The translations under genes and the position numbers were made by a program. This document shows positions 6,934 through 13,061 of a DNA stretch of 20,194 bases, piece after piece. Below the pieces are notes generated by a model that saw nothing but the letters and a program-made list of their open reading frames with translations, was not told the DNA's origin and made no database searches. The DNA comes from a virus: positions 1-20,194 of IMG/VR virus record IMGVR_UViG_3300000115_000280; one strand, given 5' to 3'. How positions within the stretch are numbered: position 1 is the stretch's first letter; each line of letters starts with the position of its first letter.

Positions 6934-6969
6934 GGGGAATGATCCCCATCATGGCTGCAATAGCGCAGC
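6934..6969 (+). other. Two tandem hairpins in the ssb leader
   Basis: GGGGA (6934-6938), loop ATGA, TCCCC (6943-6947); then GCTGC (6954-6958), loop AATAGC, GCAGC (6965-6969). Both stems are perfect 5-bp, lie between the promoter and the ribosome site AAAGGAG (6975-6981), and leave that site single stranded. They may protect the 5' end of the transcript or be a target for autoregulation; neither is shown. Confidence 0.55.
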
Positions 6970-6988
6970 GTTTTAAAGGAGACTATTT

Positions 6989-7453
6989 ATGAACGATCCG
7001 ATTTACATTTCTGGTAAGTGCCACTATGCTTCCATCACTGAGCCGAACACCAAGTTCGATCCAGTGTGGAGCATTCAGGTTGAGGTTAACGACGACAACC
7101 GTGCAACCATCGAAGGTGCTAATCTCCCTATCGCTAACAAGGGAGACGAACGTGGTGACTTCGTTACTATTAAGCGTAAGGTTATGCGTAAGGATGGGAC
7201 TGAGCGTCAGGCACCCATCGTCAAAGACTCGCAGAATAACCTGTGGGATGGAAAGAAAATTGCTAATGGTAGTGTAGTTAATGTAAAAGCAATCCCGTTT
7301 GATTGGAACTATGCTGGTAAGTCAGGAGTATCATCTGATCTTGCCGCCGTACAGGTTGTGGACTTCATTGAGTACATGGATGGTACTGAAGACTTCGCAC
7401 CCGTTGAAGGCGGTTACGTACAAGAAGCAGCATCAGAAGCTATTCCCTTTTAA
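6989..7453 (+). CDS. Single-stranded DNA-binding protein, T7 gp2.5-like
   Basis: 154 residues, with AAAGGAG 7 bases before the ATG. The product coats ssDNA at the replication fork and recruits polymerase and helicase. Sequence signs: a beta-rich OB-type body (ISGKCHYASITEPNTKFDP near the N-terminus, FVTIKRKVMRKDG, VVNVKAIPFDW, AAVQVVDFIEY) and an acidic tail ending EAIPF with a terminal Phe. T7 gp2.5 also ends in an acidic tail with a terminal Phe needed for protein contacts. Length is lower than gp2.5 (232). It has its own strong promoter and terminator, fitting the need for large amounts. Codon use looks regular, with CGT-rich arginines. Confidence 0.85.
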   Translation: MNDPIYISGKCHYASITEPNTKFDPVWSIQVEVNDDNRATIEGANLPIANKGDERGDFVTIKRKVMRKDGTERQAPIVKDSQNNLWDGKKIANGSVVNVKAIPFDWNYAGKSGVSSDLAAVQVVDFIEYMDGTEDFAPVEGGYVQEAASEAIPF

Positions 7454-7470
7454 CTAGCATAGAAAGGAAG

Positions 7471-7506
7471 GGGGAGAGGTTTTGTCATTGTCCTCTCCCC
7501 TTTTTT
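7471..7506 (+). terminator. Rho-independent terminator after ssb
   Basis: Perfect 9-bp stem GGGGAGAGG (7471-7479) / CCTCTCCCC (7492-7500), 12-base loop, followed by six T (7501-7506). It lies between the ssb stop and the exonuclease ATG, which is only 3 bases after the T run. Confidence 0.92.
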
Positions 7507-7509
7507 ATT

Positions 7510-8367
7510 ATGAAAACAATAGAAACTCTTGTAGAAGATATCTATGATCTGTTCAACCTAACACCTATCGACATGGATGAAGCAGAGGTAGATAAACATA
7601 TTGATACCTTTGGTGATATGCTGAAGGTACACCTGAAAAGTTTTCTCTATGAAGTACCAAGAGATCGTGGCAACCTACGCCTGTCTGCTATTGGTAAGCC
7701 TGACAGGAAGCTTTGGTACGATGTTAACAAGAAGCTAACACCGGAGACACTACCACCATCCACAAGGATTAAGTTTCTCTATGGATATATTCTTGAGGAG
7801 CTTCTACTTCTCTGTGCCACAGTGGCAGGACATACGGTCATAGATCAGCAGAAAGAAGTTACACTTGAAGGTGTGGTTGGACATCAGGATTCTATTATTG
7901 ATGGTGTACTTGTTGATGTTAAGTCTGCCAGTGGTATAGGGTTTGATAAGTTTAAATATAATAAACTAACAGAGGACGATCCGTTTGGTTATGTTGCACA
8001 GGTGTCTGCCTATGCAGCAGCTAATGGTCTGGATCGTGCTGCCTTCCTTGCCATCAACAAGTCTACTGGTGAGGTATGTCTTTCTCAACTGCACAGTATG
8101 GATATGATCAATGCTAAAGAAAGAATTAAGCATCTTAAAAATGTGGTTGCTGCTGACGCCGTACCTGATAAGTGCTATTCCGATTTACCTGATGGTAAGT
8201 CTGGCAACCGTAAGCTTGCTGTTGGTTGTGTTTATTGTGAGCATAAGAGAGACTGTTGGTCGGATGCTAATGGCGGGCAGGGGCTACGTGTGTTTAAGTA
8301 TTCGCAGGGTAGGCGGTATCTTACGCAGGTAGCAAAGCAGCCTGACGTTGAGGAAGTCTCGGTTTAA
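7510..8367 (+). CDS. RecB/Cas4-type PD-(D/E)XK exonuclease with cysteine cluster
   Basis: 285 residues. The nuclease core shows ILEE (residues 94-97), GHQDSIIDG (124-132), VDVKS (135-139, the D-x-K of PD-(D/E)XK) and QVSAY (164-168, the QxxxY of RecB-type nucleases). Such phage enzymes degrade DNA for nucleotide recycling or generate recombination ends. The C-terminus has Cys222, Cys240, Cys243 and Cys249 (C-x17-C-x2-C-x5-C); the last three resemble the Fe-S ligands of Cas4/AddB nucleases, so an iron-sulfur cluster or zinc site is plausible. The start is odd: no Shine-Dalgarno is visible, since the terminator T run abuts the ATG. Later Mets (22, 37) have no better site. Confidence 0.85.
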   Translation: MKTIETLVEDIYDLFNLTPIDMDEAEVDKHIDTFGDMLKVHLKSFLYEVPRDRGNLRLSAIGKPDRKLWYDVNKKLTPETLPPSTRIKFLYGYILEELLLLCATVAGHTVIDQQKEVTLEGVVGHQDSIIDGVLVDVKSASGIGFDKFKYNKLTEDDPFGYVAQVSAYAAANGLDRAAFLAINKSTGEVCLSQLHSMDMINAKERIKHLKNVVAADAVPDKCYSDLPDGKSGNRKLAVGCVYCEHKRDCWSDANGGQGLRVFKYSQGRRYLTQVAKQPDVEEVSV

Positions 8368-9036
8368 GTGTCTGAGAAACATCATTGGGTTGGCGAGGTA
8401 GACCCTGATACATACTATGGTTTTGTTTACCTTATAACAAACACTGTCAGTGGCAGGAAATATATTGGCAGGAAGTTCTACCATACCTATAAGAAAAGAA
8501 AACGTGTCAGAGAATCTAACTGGAGAGTGTACGCAGGATCATGCAAGCCACTTAAAGAAGACATGCAGCGTATAGGTAAAGATAAGTTTACCTTTGAGAT
8601 TATCTATAACTATAAAACAAGAGGTGGGGTGGTAAGCGGTGAGGTACATTTCCAGACAGACAATGATGTACTCTCACCGGAACTGCTGCCCTGTGGTGAG
8701 CGACTGTACTACAATGGTCAGATAGGTTCTGTAAAGTTTATCGCCCCTGAGTTTCTTAGTGCTGAACATCGTGCGAAGATAGCTGCTGCTGGTATAGGCA
8801 GGACAGTTAGTGCTGAAACCCGTGCGAAGATGAGTGCTGCTCAAGCGGGAGAAAAACATTCTCAATATAAAGGACCATATATCATAACATTTAAAGATGG
8901 TCACACTGAAGAATGGATAAAGTTAAAGAACATAGATGGATATAATAGCAGTCATTTATATCAAGTTCTAAGTGGACATAAAAAATCTCATAAAGACATA
9001 GTAAAAATAGAAAGGATAGGGTCTGATGACAAATGA
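8368..9036 (+). CDS. GIY-YIG homing-type endonuclease with NUMOD3 repeats
   Basis: 222 residues from a GTG directly after the exonuclease stop; GAGGAAG lies about 13 bases upstream, and the next Met would remove the catalytic motif. N-terminal GIY-YIG nuclease: GFVYLITN (18-25) then KYIGRK (32-37), with further conserved Arg/Glu positions downstream. Residues about 130-165 hold two NUMOD3-like DNA-binding repeats (EHRAKIAAAGIGRTVSAETR and AKMSAAQAGEKH). The C-terminus looks like a further small DNA-binding module. Free-standing enzymes of this kind (Seg-like) cut competing phage genomes and spread by homing. It is a likely mobile insertion between the exonuclease and the next gene, whose start overlaps its stop. 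Confidence 0.85.
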   Translation: MSEKHHWVGEVDPDTYYGFVYLITNTVSGRKYIGRKFYHTYKKRKRVRESNWRVYAGSCKPLKEDMQRIGKDKFTFEIIYNYKTRGGVVSGEVHFQTDNDVLSPELLPCGERLYYNGQIGSVKFIAPEFLSAEHRAKIAAAGIGRTVSAETRAKMSAAQAGEKHSQYKGPYIITFKDGHTEEWIKLKNIDGYNSSHLYQVLSGHKKSHKDIVKIERIGSDDK

Positions 9037-9349
9037 AGTACCGGACTTCGGTACACTGTATGATCTAACTGAGAAAGATTCAGACAAGACACTACATCTT
9101 GCCATAATCCTTCAGGCTTTGTTAGACTTATCCAAACCTAAAGAACCTACTGAAAGTTTAGAGACAGTGCTGCATCGTGATCAGGCAAGCGCATGGGTCT
9201 TCTGTTCTATTGGAGTAACCTGTGAAAACTTTGAGTCAACGTGTGAGCTTGCAGGATTAGAACCTAAAGTAGTAAGAAGCTTCGCTCTTAAAACTGTAAC
9301 ATCGGAGAACGCAAATGAAATCAGAAGAAAGCTTAACTCTTTCCTATGA
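9026..9349 (+). CDS. Hypothetical protein (107 aa)
   Basis: Overlaps the GIY-YIG gene by 11 bases. The middle is helical with a striking HRDQASAWVFCSIGVTCENF segment (residues 50-69) followed by CELAGLEPKVVRSFA. I recall similar segments (HRDQASAW.F...GVT...F...CELAGLDP..VR) in unannotated phage and prophage proteins of Alphaproteobacteria, which suggests a conserved family without known function. The C-terminal half could be a helix-turn-helix (LAGLEPKVVRSFALK), hinting at DNA binding; this is speculative. Confidence 0.7.
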   Translation: MTNEVPDFGTLYDLTEKDSDKTLHLAIILQALLDLSKPKEPTESLETVLHRDQASAWVFCSIGVTCENFESTCELAGLEPKVVRSFALKTVTSENANEIRRKLNSFL

Positions 9350-9623
9350 TGAACCAAGCTACCCAAACACTGAAAGAAATTATGATTATTATGCCAGACG
9401 TATGAAACAAGAGAAAGCACTTCAACAACAAGTAGGGGGACAACACTACAAGGGATGCAAGATACAACCAGTAGAATATATCCATGCAAATGGGCTTGAC
9501 TATCTGGAGGGTAATGTGATAAAATACATCACTCGACACCGCACAAAAGGAGAGGGGAGAAAGGATATAGAAAAAGCGATCCACTATGCCCAACTCATAT
9601 TGGAAATGGAATACGACAATTAA
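9315..9623 (+). CDS. DUF3310 protein
   Basis: 102 residues; the start has GGAG about 8 bases upstream and overlaps the preceding gene by 35 bases. From residue 38 the protein matches DUF3310: VGGQHYKGCKIQPVEYI, then LDYLEGNVIKYITRH and DIEKAIHYAQLIL. The family is widespread in tailed phages, sometimes fused to nucleotide kinase domains, and usually lies among nucleotide-metabolism genes, as it does here next to the ribonucleotide reductase. Its function is unproven. The first 37 residues are polar and probably disordered. Confidence 0.85.
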   Translation: MKSEESLTLSYDEPSYPNTERNYDYYARRMKQEKALQQQVGGQHYKGCKIQPVEYIHANGLDYLEGNVIKYITRHRTKGEGRKDIEKAIHYAQLILEMEYDN

Positions 9624-9636
9624 AGGGGACAAGGCT

Positions 9637-11322
9637 ATGCCACAATTTCGATCTAATGAGAACCCGATGTTTCGCTCCAAGTTTAGCGAAGACATTTTCA
9701 AACACAAGTATGCCCATCATGGGTGCGAGACATGGGATGCACTGTCATCTACTCTGGTAGACGATGTGTGTCAGGACTATCTAAGTAAGGACGACAAGGA
9801 CGAACTGAAACGTATGATCACTGACCTGAAGTTTATTCCCGGTGGTCGATATCTTTATTATGCAGGACGTGAGAACAAGTTTTTTAACAACTGTTACCTT
9901 CTCAAAGCAGAAGAGGATACCAGAGAAGATTGGGCTGACATCTCTTGGAAGTCTGAGTCTTGTCTTATGACAGGCGGTGGTATCGGAGTGGACTACTCTG
10001 TGTACCGTGAGGAAGGACGTATCCTGAATGGTACAGGTGGTCTTGCTTCCGGCCCCATACCAAAGATGCAGATGGTCAACGAAATTGGCCGAAGGGTTAT
10101 GCAGGGCGGTAGTCGCAGGTCTGCTATCTATGCCAGCCTGAACTGGAAACATGCTGATGTAGATAAGTTTCTTGCCAGTAAGAACTGGTATGATATGCCA
10201 GTAGGAGAGACAGGTTTTTCCATTGGTCAGGTAAAGGAACAAGACTTTAACTTTGTTGCACCGCTGGACATGACAAACATCAGCGTTAATTATGACACAG
10301 AATGGTTACTTAATTATTGGAAGACAGGAGATACAGGAGATGTCTTTAGGACTAATGTACGTCAAGCTCTTAGAAGCGCAGAGCCGGGCTTCTCGTTTAA
10401 TTTTTTCGACAAGGAAAATGAGACGCTGCGTAATGCTTGCACGGAGGTTACATCTGAAGATGATTCTGATGTTTGTAATCTTGGTTCTATTAATATGGGG
10501 CGCATTGACGATCTGAAAGAGTTTGCAGATTGCGTAGAGCTTGCTACTAAGTTTCTTCTATGCGGGACACTCAGAGCCAAGCTTCCCTATGATAAGATTT
10601 ATAAAACCAGAGAGAAGAACCGTAGGCTTGGGCTTGGTCTTATGGGTATGCATGAATGGCTTATCAAGGGAGGAGAGAAGTATGAAGTTACGGAAGGTCT
10701 TCACAAGTGGCTATCGGTTTATAAAGGGGTTAGTGATCACGTTAGTGCCGACTTTAGTAATACTCTTGGCTGTAGCCGTCCTGTCGCTAATCGTGCCATT
10801 GCTCCAACTGGATCAATAGGTATCCTTGCAGGAACATCCACAGGTGTAGAGCCTATCTTTGCTGTGGCTTACAAGCGCAGGTATCTGAAAGGTGGTAATC
10901 GTTGGCACTATCAGTACGTGGTGGACAGTGCAGCACAGGAGATCATTGACCTGTATGGCGTTGATCCAAAAGGCATTGAGTCAGCACTTGATCTTGCAGA
11001 GGACTACAAGAGGCGTATAAAGTTTCAGGCAGATGTACAGGACTATGTTGATATGTCTATCAGCAGCACAATCAATCTGCCCAAGTGGGGGAGTAAGCTT
11101 AACAATGAAGATACAGTTGAAGAGTTTACTGATACTCTTGCTTCTTATGCTCACAGGCTGCGAGGTTTCACGGTGTACCCTGACGGATGTAGGGGAGGAC
11201 AACCTCTTAGTTCGGTGCCGTATACTGAAGCTGTAGAAAAGCTTGGTGAGGAGTTTGAGGAAGGACTAGAGACGCATGACATCTGTGACATCACTGGACA
11301 TGGTGGGTCGTGTGGTGTATAA
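9637..11322 (+). CDS. nrdJ: Class II (adenosylcobalamin) ribonucleotide reductase
   Basis: 561 residues from the ATG at 9637, 9 bases after AAAGGGG; the frame is open to 9586 but that part overlaps the DUF3310 gene. The enzyme reduces ribonucleotides to deoxyribonucleotides. Active-site residues: Cys86 in FFNNCYLL, Cys268 and Glu270 in NACTE, Cys280 in DVCNLGSIN, and a C-terminal thiol pair, Cys550 and Cys559 (CDITGHGGSC). The APTGSIGILAGTSTGVEPIF segment and the GFTVYPDG end fit class II. No class I radical-transfer Tyr pair is seen near the end, and no nrdB follows. There is no N-terminal ATP cone. Class II enzymes need vitamin B12 from the host, so oxygen level and iron do not limit them. 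It works with ThyX to supply dNTPs. Confidence 0.88.
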   Translation: MPQFRSNENPMFRSKFSEDIFKHKYAHHGCETWDALSSTLVDDVCQDYLSKDDKDELKRMITDLKFIPGGRYLYYAGRENKFFNNCYLLKAEEDTREDWADISWKSESCLMTGGGIGVDYSVYREEGRILNGTGGLASGPIPKMQMVNEIGRRVMQGGSRRSAIYASLNWKHADVDKFLASKNWYDMPVGETGFSIGQVKEQDFNFVAPLDMTNISVNYDTEWLLNYWKTGDTGDVFRTNVRQALRSAEPGFSFNFFDKENETLRNACTEVTSEDDSDVCNLGSINMGRIDDLKEFADCVELATKFLLCGTLRAKLPYDKIYKTREKNRRLGLGLMGMHEWLIKGGEKYEVTEGLHKWLSVYKGVSDHVSADFSNTLGCSRPVANRAIAPTGSIGILAGTSTGVEPIFAVAYKRRYLKGGNRWHYQYVVDSAAQEIIDLYGVDPKGIESALDLAEDYKRRIKFQADVQDYVDMSISSTINLPKWGSKLNNEDTVEEFTDTLASYAHRLRGFTVYPDGCRGGQPLSSVPYTEAVEKLGEEFEEGLETHDICDITGHGGSCGV

Positions 11323-11351
11323 ATAGTTACTAACTTTAAAGGAGATTTAAT

Positions 11352-11618
11352 ATGGCAAGAGATTATAAAAGAGAAAACAAAGTAACAAAAAGTAAACCTA
11401 AAAATATTAAGAAACGTGTGCTGCGAAATAAAGCAAGGCGTATGCTAGAACGTGTAGGTCTTGTTAAGAAAGGCGATGGTAAGCATGTTGATCATAAGAA
11501 ACCTCTAAGTAAAGGAGGCAGCAACAAGCGCAGTAATTTACGTGTAAGAGATGGTAAAAAGAATAGTTCTTTTGCCAGAAATTCTAACAAGTCTATCAAG
11601 AAAAAAAGAAGGACTTAA
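11352..11618 (+). CDS. Small basic HNH-type protein
   Basis: 88 residues, with AAAGGAG about 8 bases before the ATG. It is extremely Lys/Arg-rich. The core HVDHKKPLSKGGSNKRSNLR (residues 45-64) with Asp47, His48, Asn62 and then Asn71 fits the HNH nuclease pattern (DH...N...N). The zinc-binding cysteines of some HNH nucleases are absent. Such short HNH proteins are common in T7-like marine phages. It could be a nicking nuclease, a homing fragment or a DNA-binding remnant. It sits directly before the tRNA gene. Confidence 0.75.
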   Translation: MARDYKRENKVTKSKPKNIKKRVLRNKARRMLERVGLVKKGDGKHVDHKKPLSKGGSNKRSNLRVRDGKKNSSFARNSNKSIKKKRRT

Positions 11619-11619
11619 A

Positions 11620-11696
11620 GCACTTGTAGTTCAACTGGATAGAACAACAGACTTCTAATCTGTAGGTTGCAGGTTCGAGTCCTGCCAAGTGCGCCA
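11620..11696 (+). tRNA. tRNA-Arg (anticodon UCU)
   Basis: A complete cloverleaf: acceptor GCACTTG / CAAGTGC; D stem GTTC / GAAC with GG in the loop; anticodon stem ACAGA / TCTGT enclosing loop CTTCTAA with anticodon TCT (11654-11656); five-base variable region; T stem GCAGG / CCTGC with loop TTCGAGT; discriminator G; encoded CCA (11694-11696). It reads AGA (and AGG by wobble). It is intact, so it looks like a working tRNA and not just an integration-site relic. Confidence 0.96.
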
Positions 11697-11705
11697 AAAA
11701 AGTCC

Positions 11706-11734
11706 TTGACAAATCACACAAGAGGTAGTATAAT
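11706..11734 (+). promoter_or_regulatory. Strong sigma70 promoter before hsp20
   Basis: TTGACA (11706-11711), 17-base spacer, TATAAT (11729-11734): both boxes perfect at ideal spacing, in non-coding DNA between the tRNA and hsp20. Expected start is near 11741, giving a leader of about 50 bases. Confidence 0.88.
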
Positions 11735-11765
11735 ATATATGTGATGCCAATAATGGGTCACACAA
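11713..11765 (+). promoter_or_regulatory. Operator-like repeats around the hsp20 promoter
   Basis: An inverted pair ATCACA (11713-11718) / TGTGAT (11740-11745) is centred on the -10 box. The octamer TCACACAA occurs twice as a direct repeat (11714-11721 and 11758-11765). The arrangement would let a dimeric regulator block or steer the polymerase. No regulator is identified. Confidence 0.45.
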
Positions 11766-11792
11766 TATCAACTTGCTATAAGGAGAAATGAT

Positions 11793-12236
11793 ATGAATGA
11801 GTATATGACAGTGAGTGATGATCCCTTCTTTTCCAAGTTCTGTTCTTGGACTGTAGGTCATGAAAAACTCTTTAGCGATATGCTGAAGATGAAAGATCAG
11901 GCAGGTGGTTACATGTACAATGCCTACCCACCTCACAATCTAGTTAAAGAGGGCGATGAAAAATATAAGATTGAGTTAGCCACTGCTGGATTTACTAAAG
12001 AAGAGTTGGAAGTAAAGACAGAACACAGTAAGCTAACCATTAGCGGCAAGAAAGCCAATGAAGAAGATGAGGAGAGGATCGTACATAAGGGCATAGCAAG
12101 TCGAGCCTTTTCAAAATCTTTTGCTCTTGCCGAAGACGTGGTTGTAGACGATGTTTCTTTAAAGGATGGGATGCTTACCATAAATCTTCAAAAGGTAGTA
12201 CCTGAAGATAAGAAAGAAAAGATTTACAACCTGTAA
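11793..12236 (+). CDS. Small heat-shock protein, IbpA-like Hsp20
   Basis: 147 residues, with AAGGAG 7 bases before the ATG. It is an ATP-independent holdase that binds unfolding proteins. The alpha-crystallin domain runs from about residue 45 to 135: YPPHNLVKEGDEKYKIELA, AGFTKEELEVK, the KLTISGKK strand, the GIASRAFSKSFALAED segment and GMLTINLQKVVPE. The IbpA-type GIASRxFxxxFxLAE pattern is clear. The N-terminal arm is short and aromatic. Hsp20 genes are frequent in marine phages, where they are thought to aid folding or assembly of virion proteins. It has its own perfect promoter, unlike most genes here. Confidence 0.95.
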   Translation: MNEYMTVSDDPFFSKFCSWTVGHEKLFSDMLKMKDQAGGYMYNAYPPHNLVKEGDEKYKIELATAGFTKEELEVKTEHSKLTISGKKANEEDEERIVHKGIASRAFSKSFALAEDVVVDDVSLKDGMLTINLQKVVPEDKKEKIYNL

Positions 12237-12244
12237 CAAAACTT

Positions 12245-12271
12245 GGGGGAGTGCGTAGCGTTTGCTCCCCC
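12245..12271 (+). terminator. GC-rich hairpin after hsp20 (weak or partial terminator)
   Basis: GGGGGAG (12245-12251) / CTCCCCC (12265-12271), perfect 7-bp stem with a 13-base loop, 9 bases after the hsp20 stop. It is followed by CTAATTACAT-like sequence without a T run. It may attenuate transcription or mark an mRNA 3' end by processing. Confidence 0.5.
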
Positions 12272-12290
12272 TAATTACATAGGAGATATA

Positions 12291-13061
12291 ATGAGAAAAG
12301 CACCTAACACAGTTTACATAGGCTATGATCCAAGAGAAGATGTGGCCTACGAAGTTTTAAAGTTTACGATTGAGCGCATTGCTGTTGACAATGTTGATAT
12401 TAAACCTATTCGCAAAGACGTGATAGAGCGGATGGGTTTGTATAGGCGTACTCACACTGTACAAAATGATCAGATGATTGACGACATAGATGGCAAGCCC
12501 TTCTCTACAGAGTTTAGTTTCTCTCGCTTCCTTGTACCTGCTCTGAATATGTATCAGGGTTGGGCTTTGTACATGGACTGTGATATGTATCTGCGTACTG
12601 ATATCAATGAACTCTTTGAAGAGTACAACATGGATTACTATCCGGCTTACTGCGTTAAGCACAAGTATGAACCCACCGATGAATATAAGATGGATGGCAG
12701 AGTACAAGAACAGTATCGCAGGAAGAACTGGTCAAGCCTTATTCTGTGGAACTGTGGACATGATCTAAATAAGAAGCTAACGCCTGAAGTAGTCAGCACA
12801 CAAACAGGATCATGGCTACATGGCTTTGAGTGGTTGCCGGATAAAGACTCTGATATTGGAACAATACATCAGGAGTGGAACTGGCTTGATGGTCACTCAC
12901 CTGAAGACCTGAAAGCAAAGAATGTACACTTCACCACAGGTGGGCCATGGTTCAAGGGTTGGAAGTGTGGCAGAGCAATCGATGGTATGTACGCCTCCGA
13001 ATGGAACGGAGACTATACCTACCTTGCAGGAAAAGGAATTATCAAACCTTATGAAATTTAA
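12291..13061 (+). CDS. GT8-like glycosyltransferase
   Basis: 256 residues from the ATG with AGGAG close upstream; a TTG at 12243 in frame would cross the hairpin and is rejected. N-terminal nucleotide-sugar fold: VYIGYDPREDVAYEV. The metal- and sugar-nucleotide-binding DxD is DCD (96-98) in LYMDCDMYLRTDI. A late VHFTTGGPWFKGW segment has the His expected in GT-A enzymes for metal binding. No membrane segment. The acceptor is unknown; in phages such enzymes modify the host envelope, virion proteins or DNA. The next gene overlaps its end (ATG at 13051), making it the first of three coupled genes in a modification block. Confidence 0.85.
   Translation: MRKAPNTVYIGYDPREDVAYEVLKFTIERIAVDNVDIKPIRKDVIERMGLYRRTHTVQNDQMIDDIDGKPFSTEFSFSRFLVPALNMYQGWALYMDCDMYLRTDINELFEEYNMDYYPAYCVKHKYEPTDEYKMDGRVQEQYRRKNWSSLILWNCGHDLNKKLTPEVVSTQTGSWLHGFEWLPDKDSDIGTIHQEWNWLDGHSPEDLKAKNVHFTTGGPWFKGWKCGRAIDGMYASEWNGDYTYLAGKGIIKPYEI

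Noticed and set aside
9496-9525. TTGACT-N18-TAAAAT within the DUF3310 gene
   Set aside because: Both boxes are imperfect and lie in the conserved core of DUF3310, so chance is a sufficient explanation.
11620-11696. tRNA as a phage attachment site
   Set aside because: The tRNA is complete, with encoded CCA, and no integrase or second copy of its 3' end is visible in the window.
12922-13050. Extension of the three-domain protein upstream to 12922
   Set aside because: This stretch codes for the conserved C-terminus of the glycosyltransferase in another frame; the start overlapping the stop at 13051 fits operon style.
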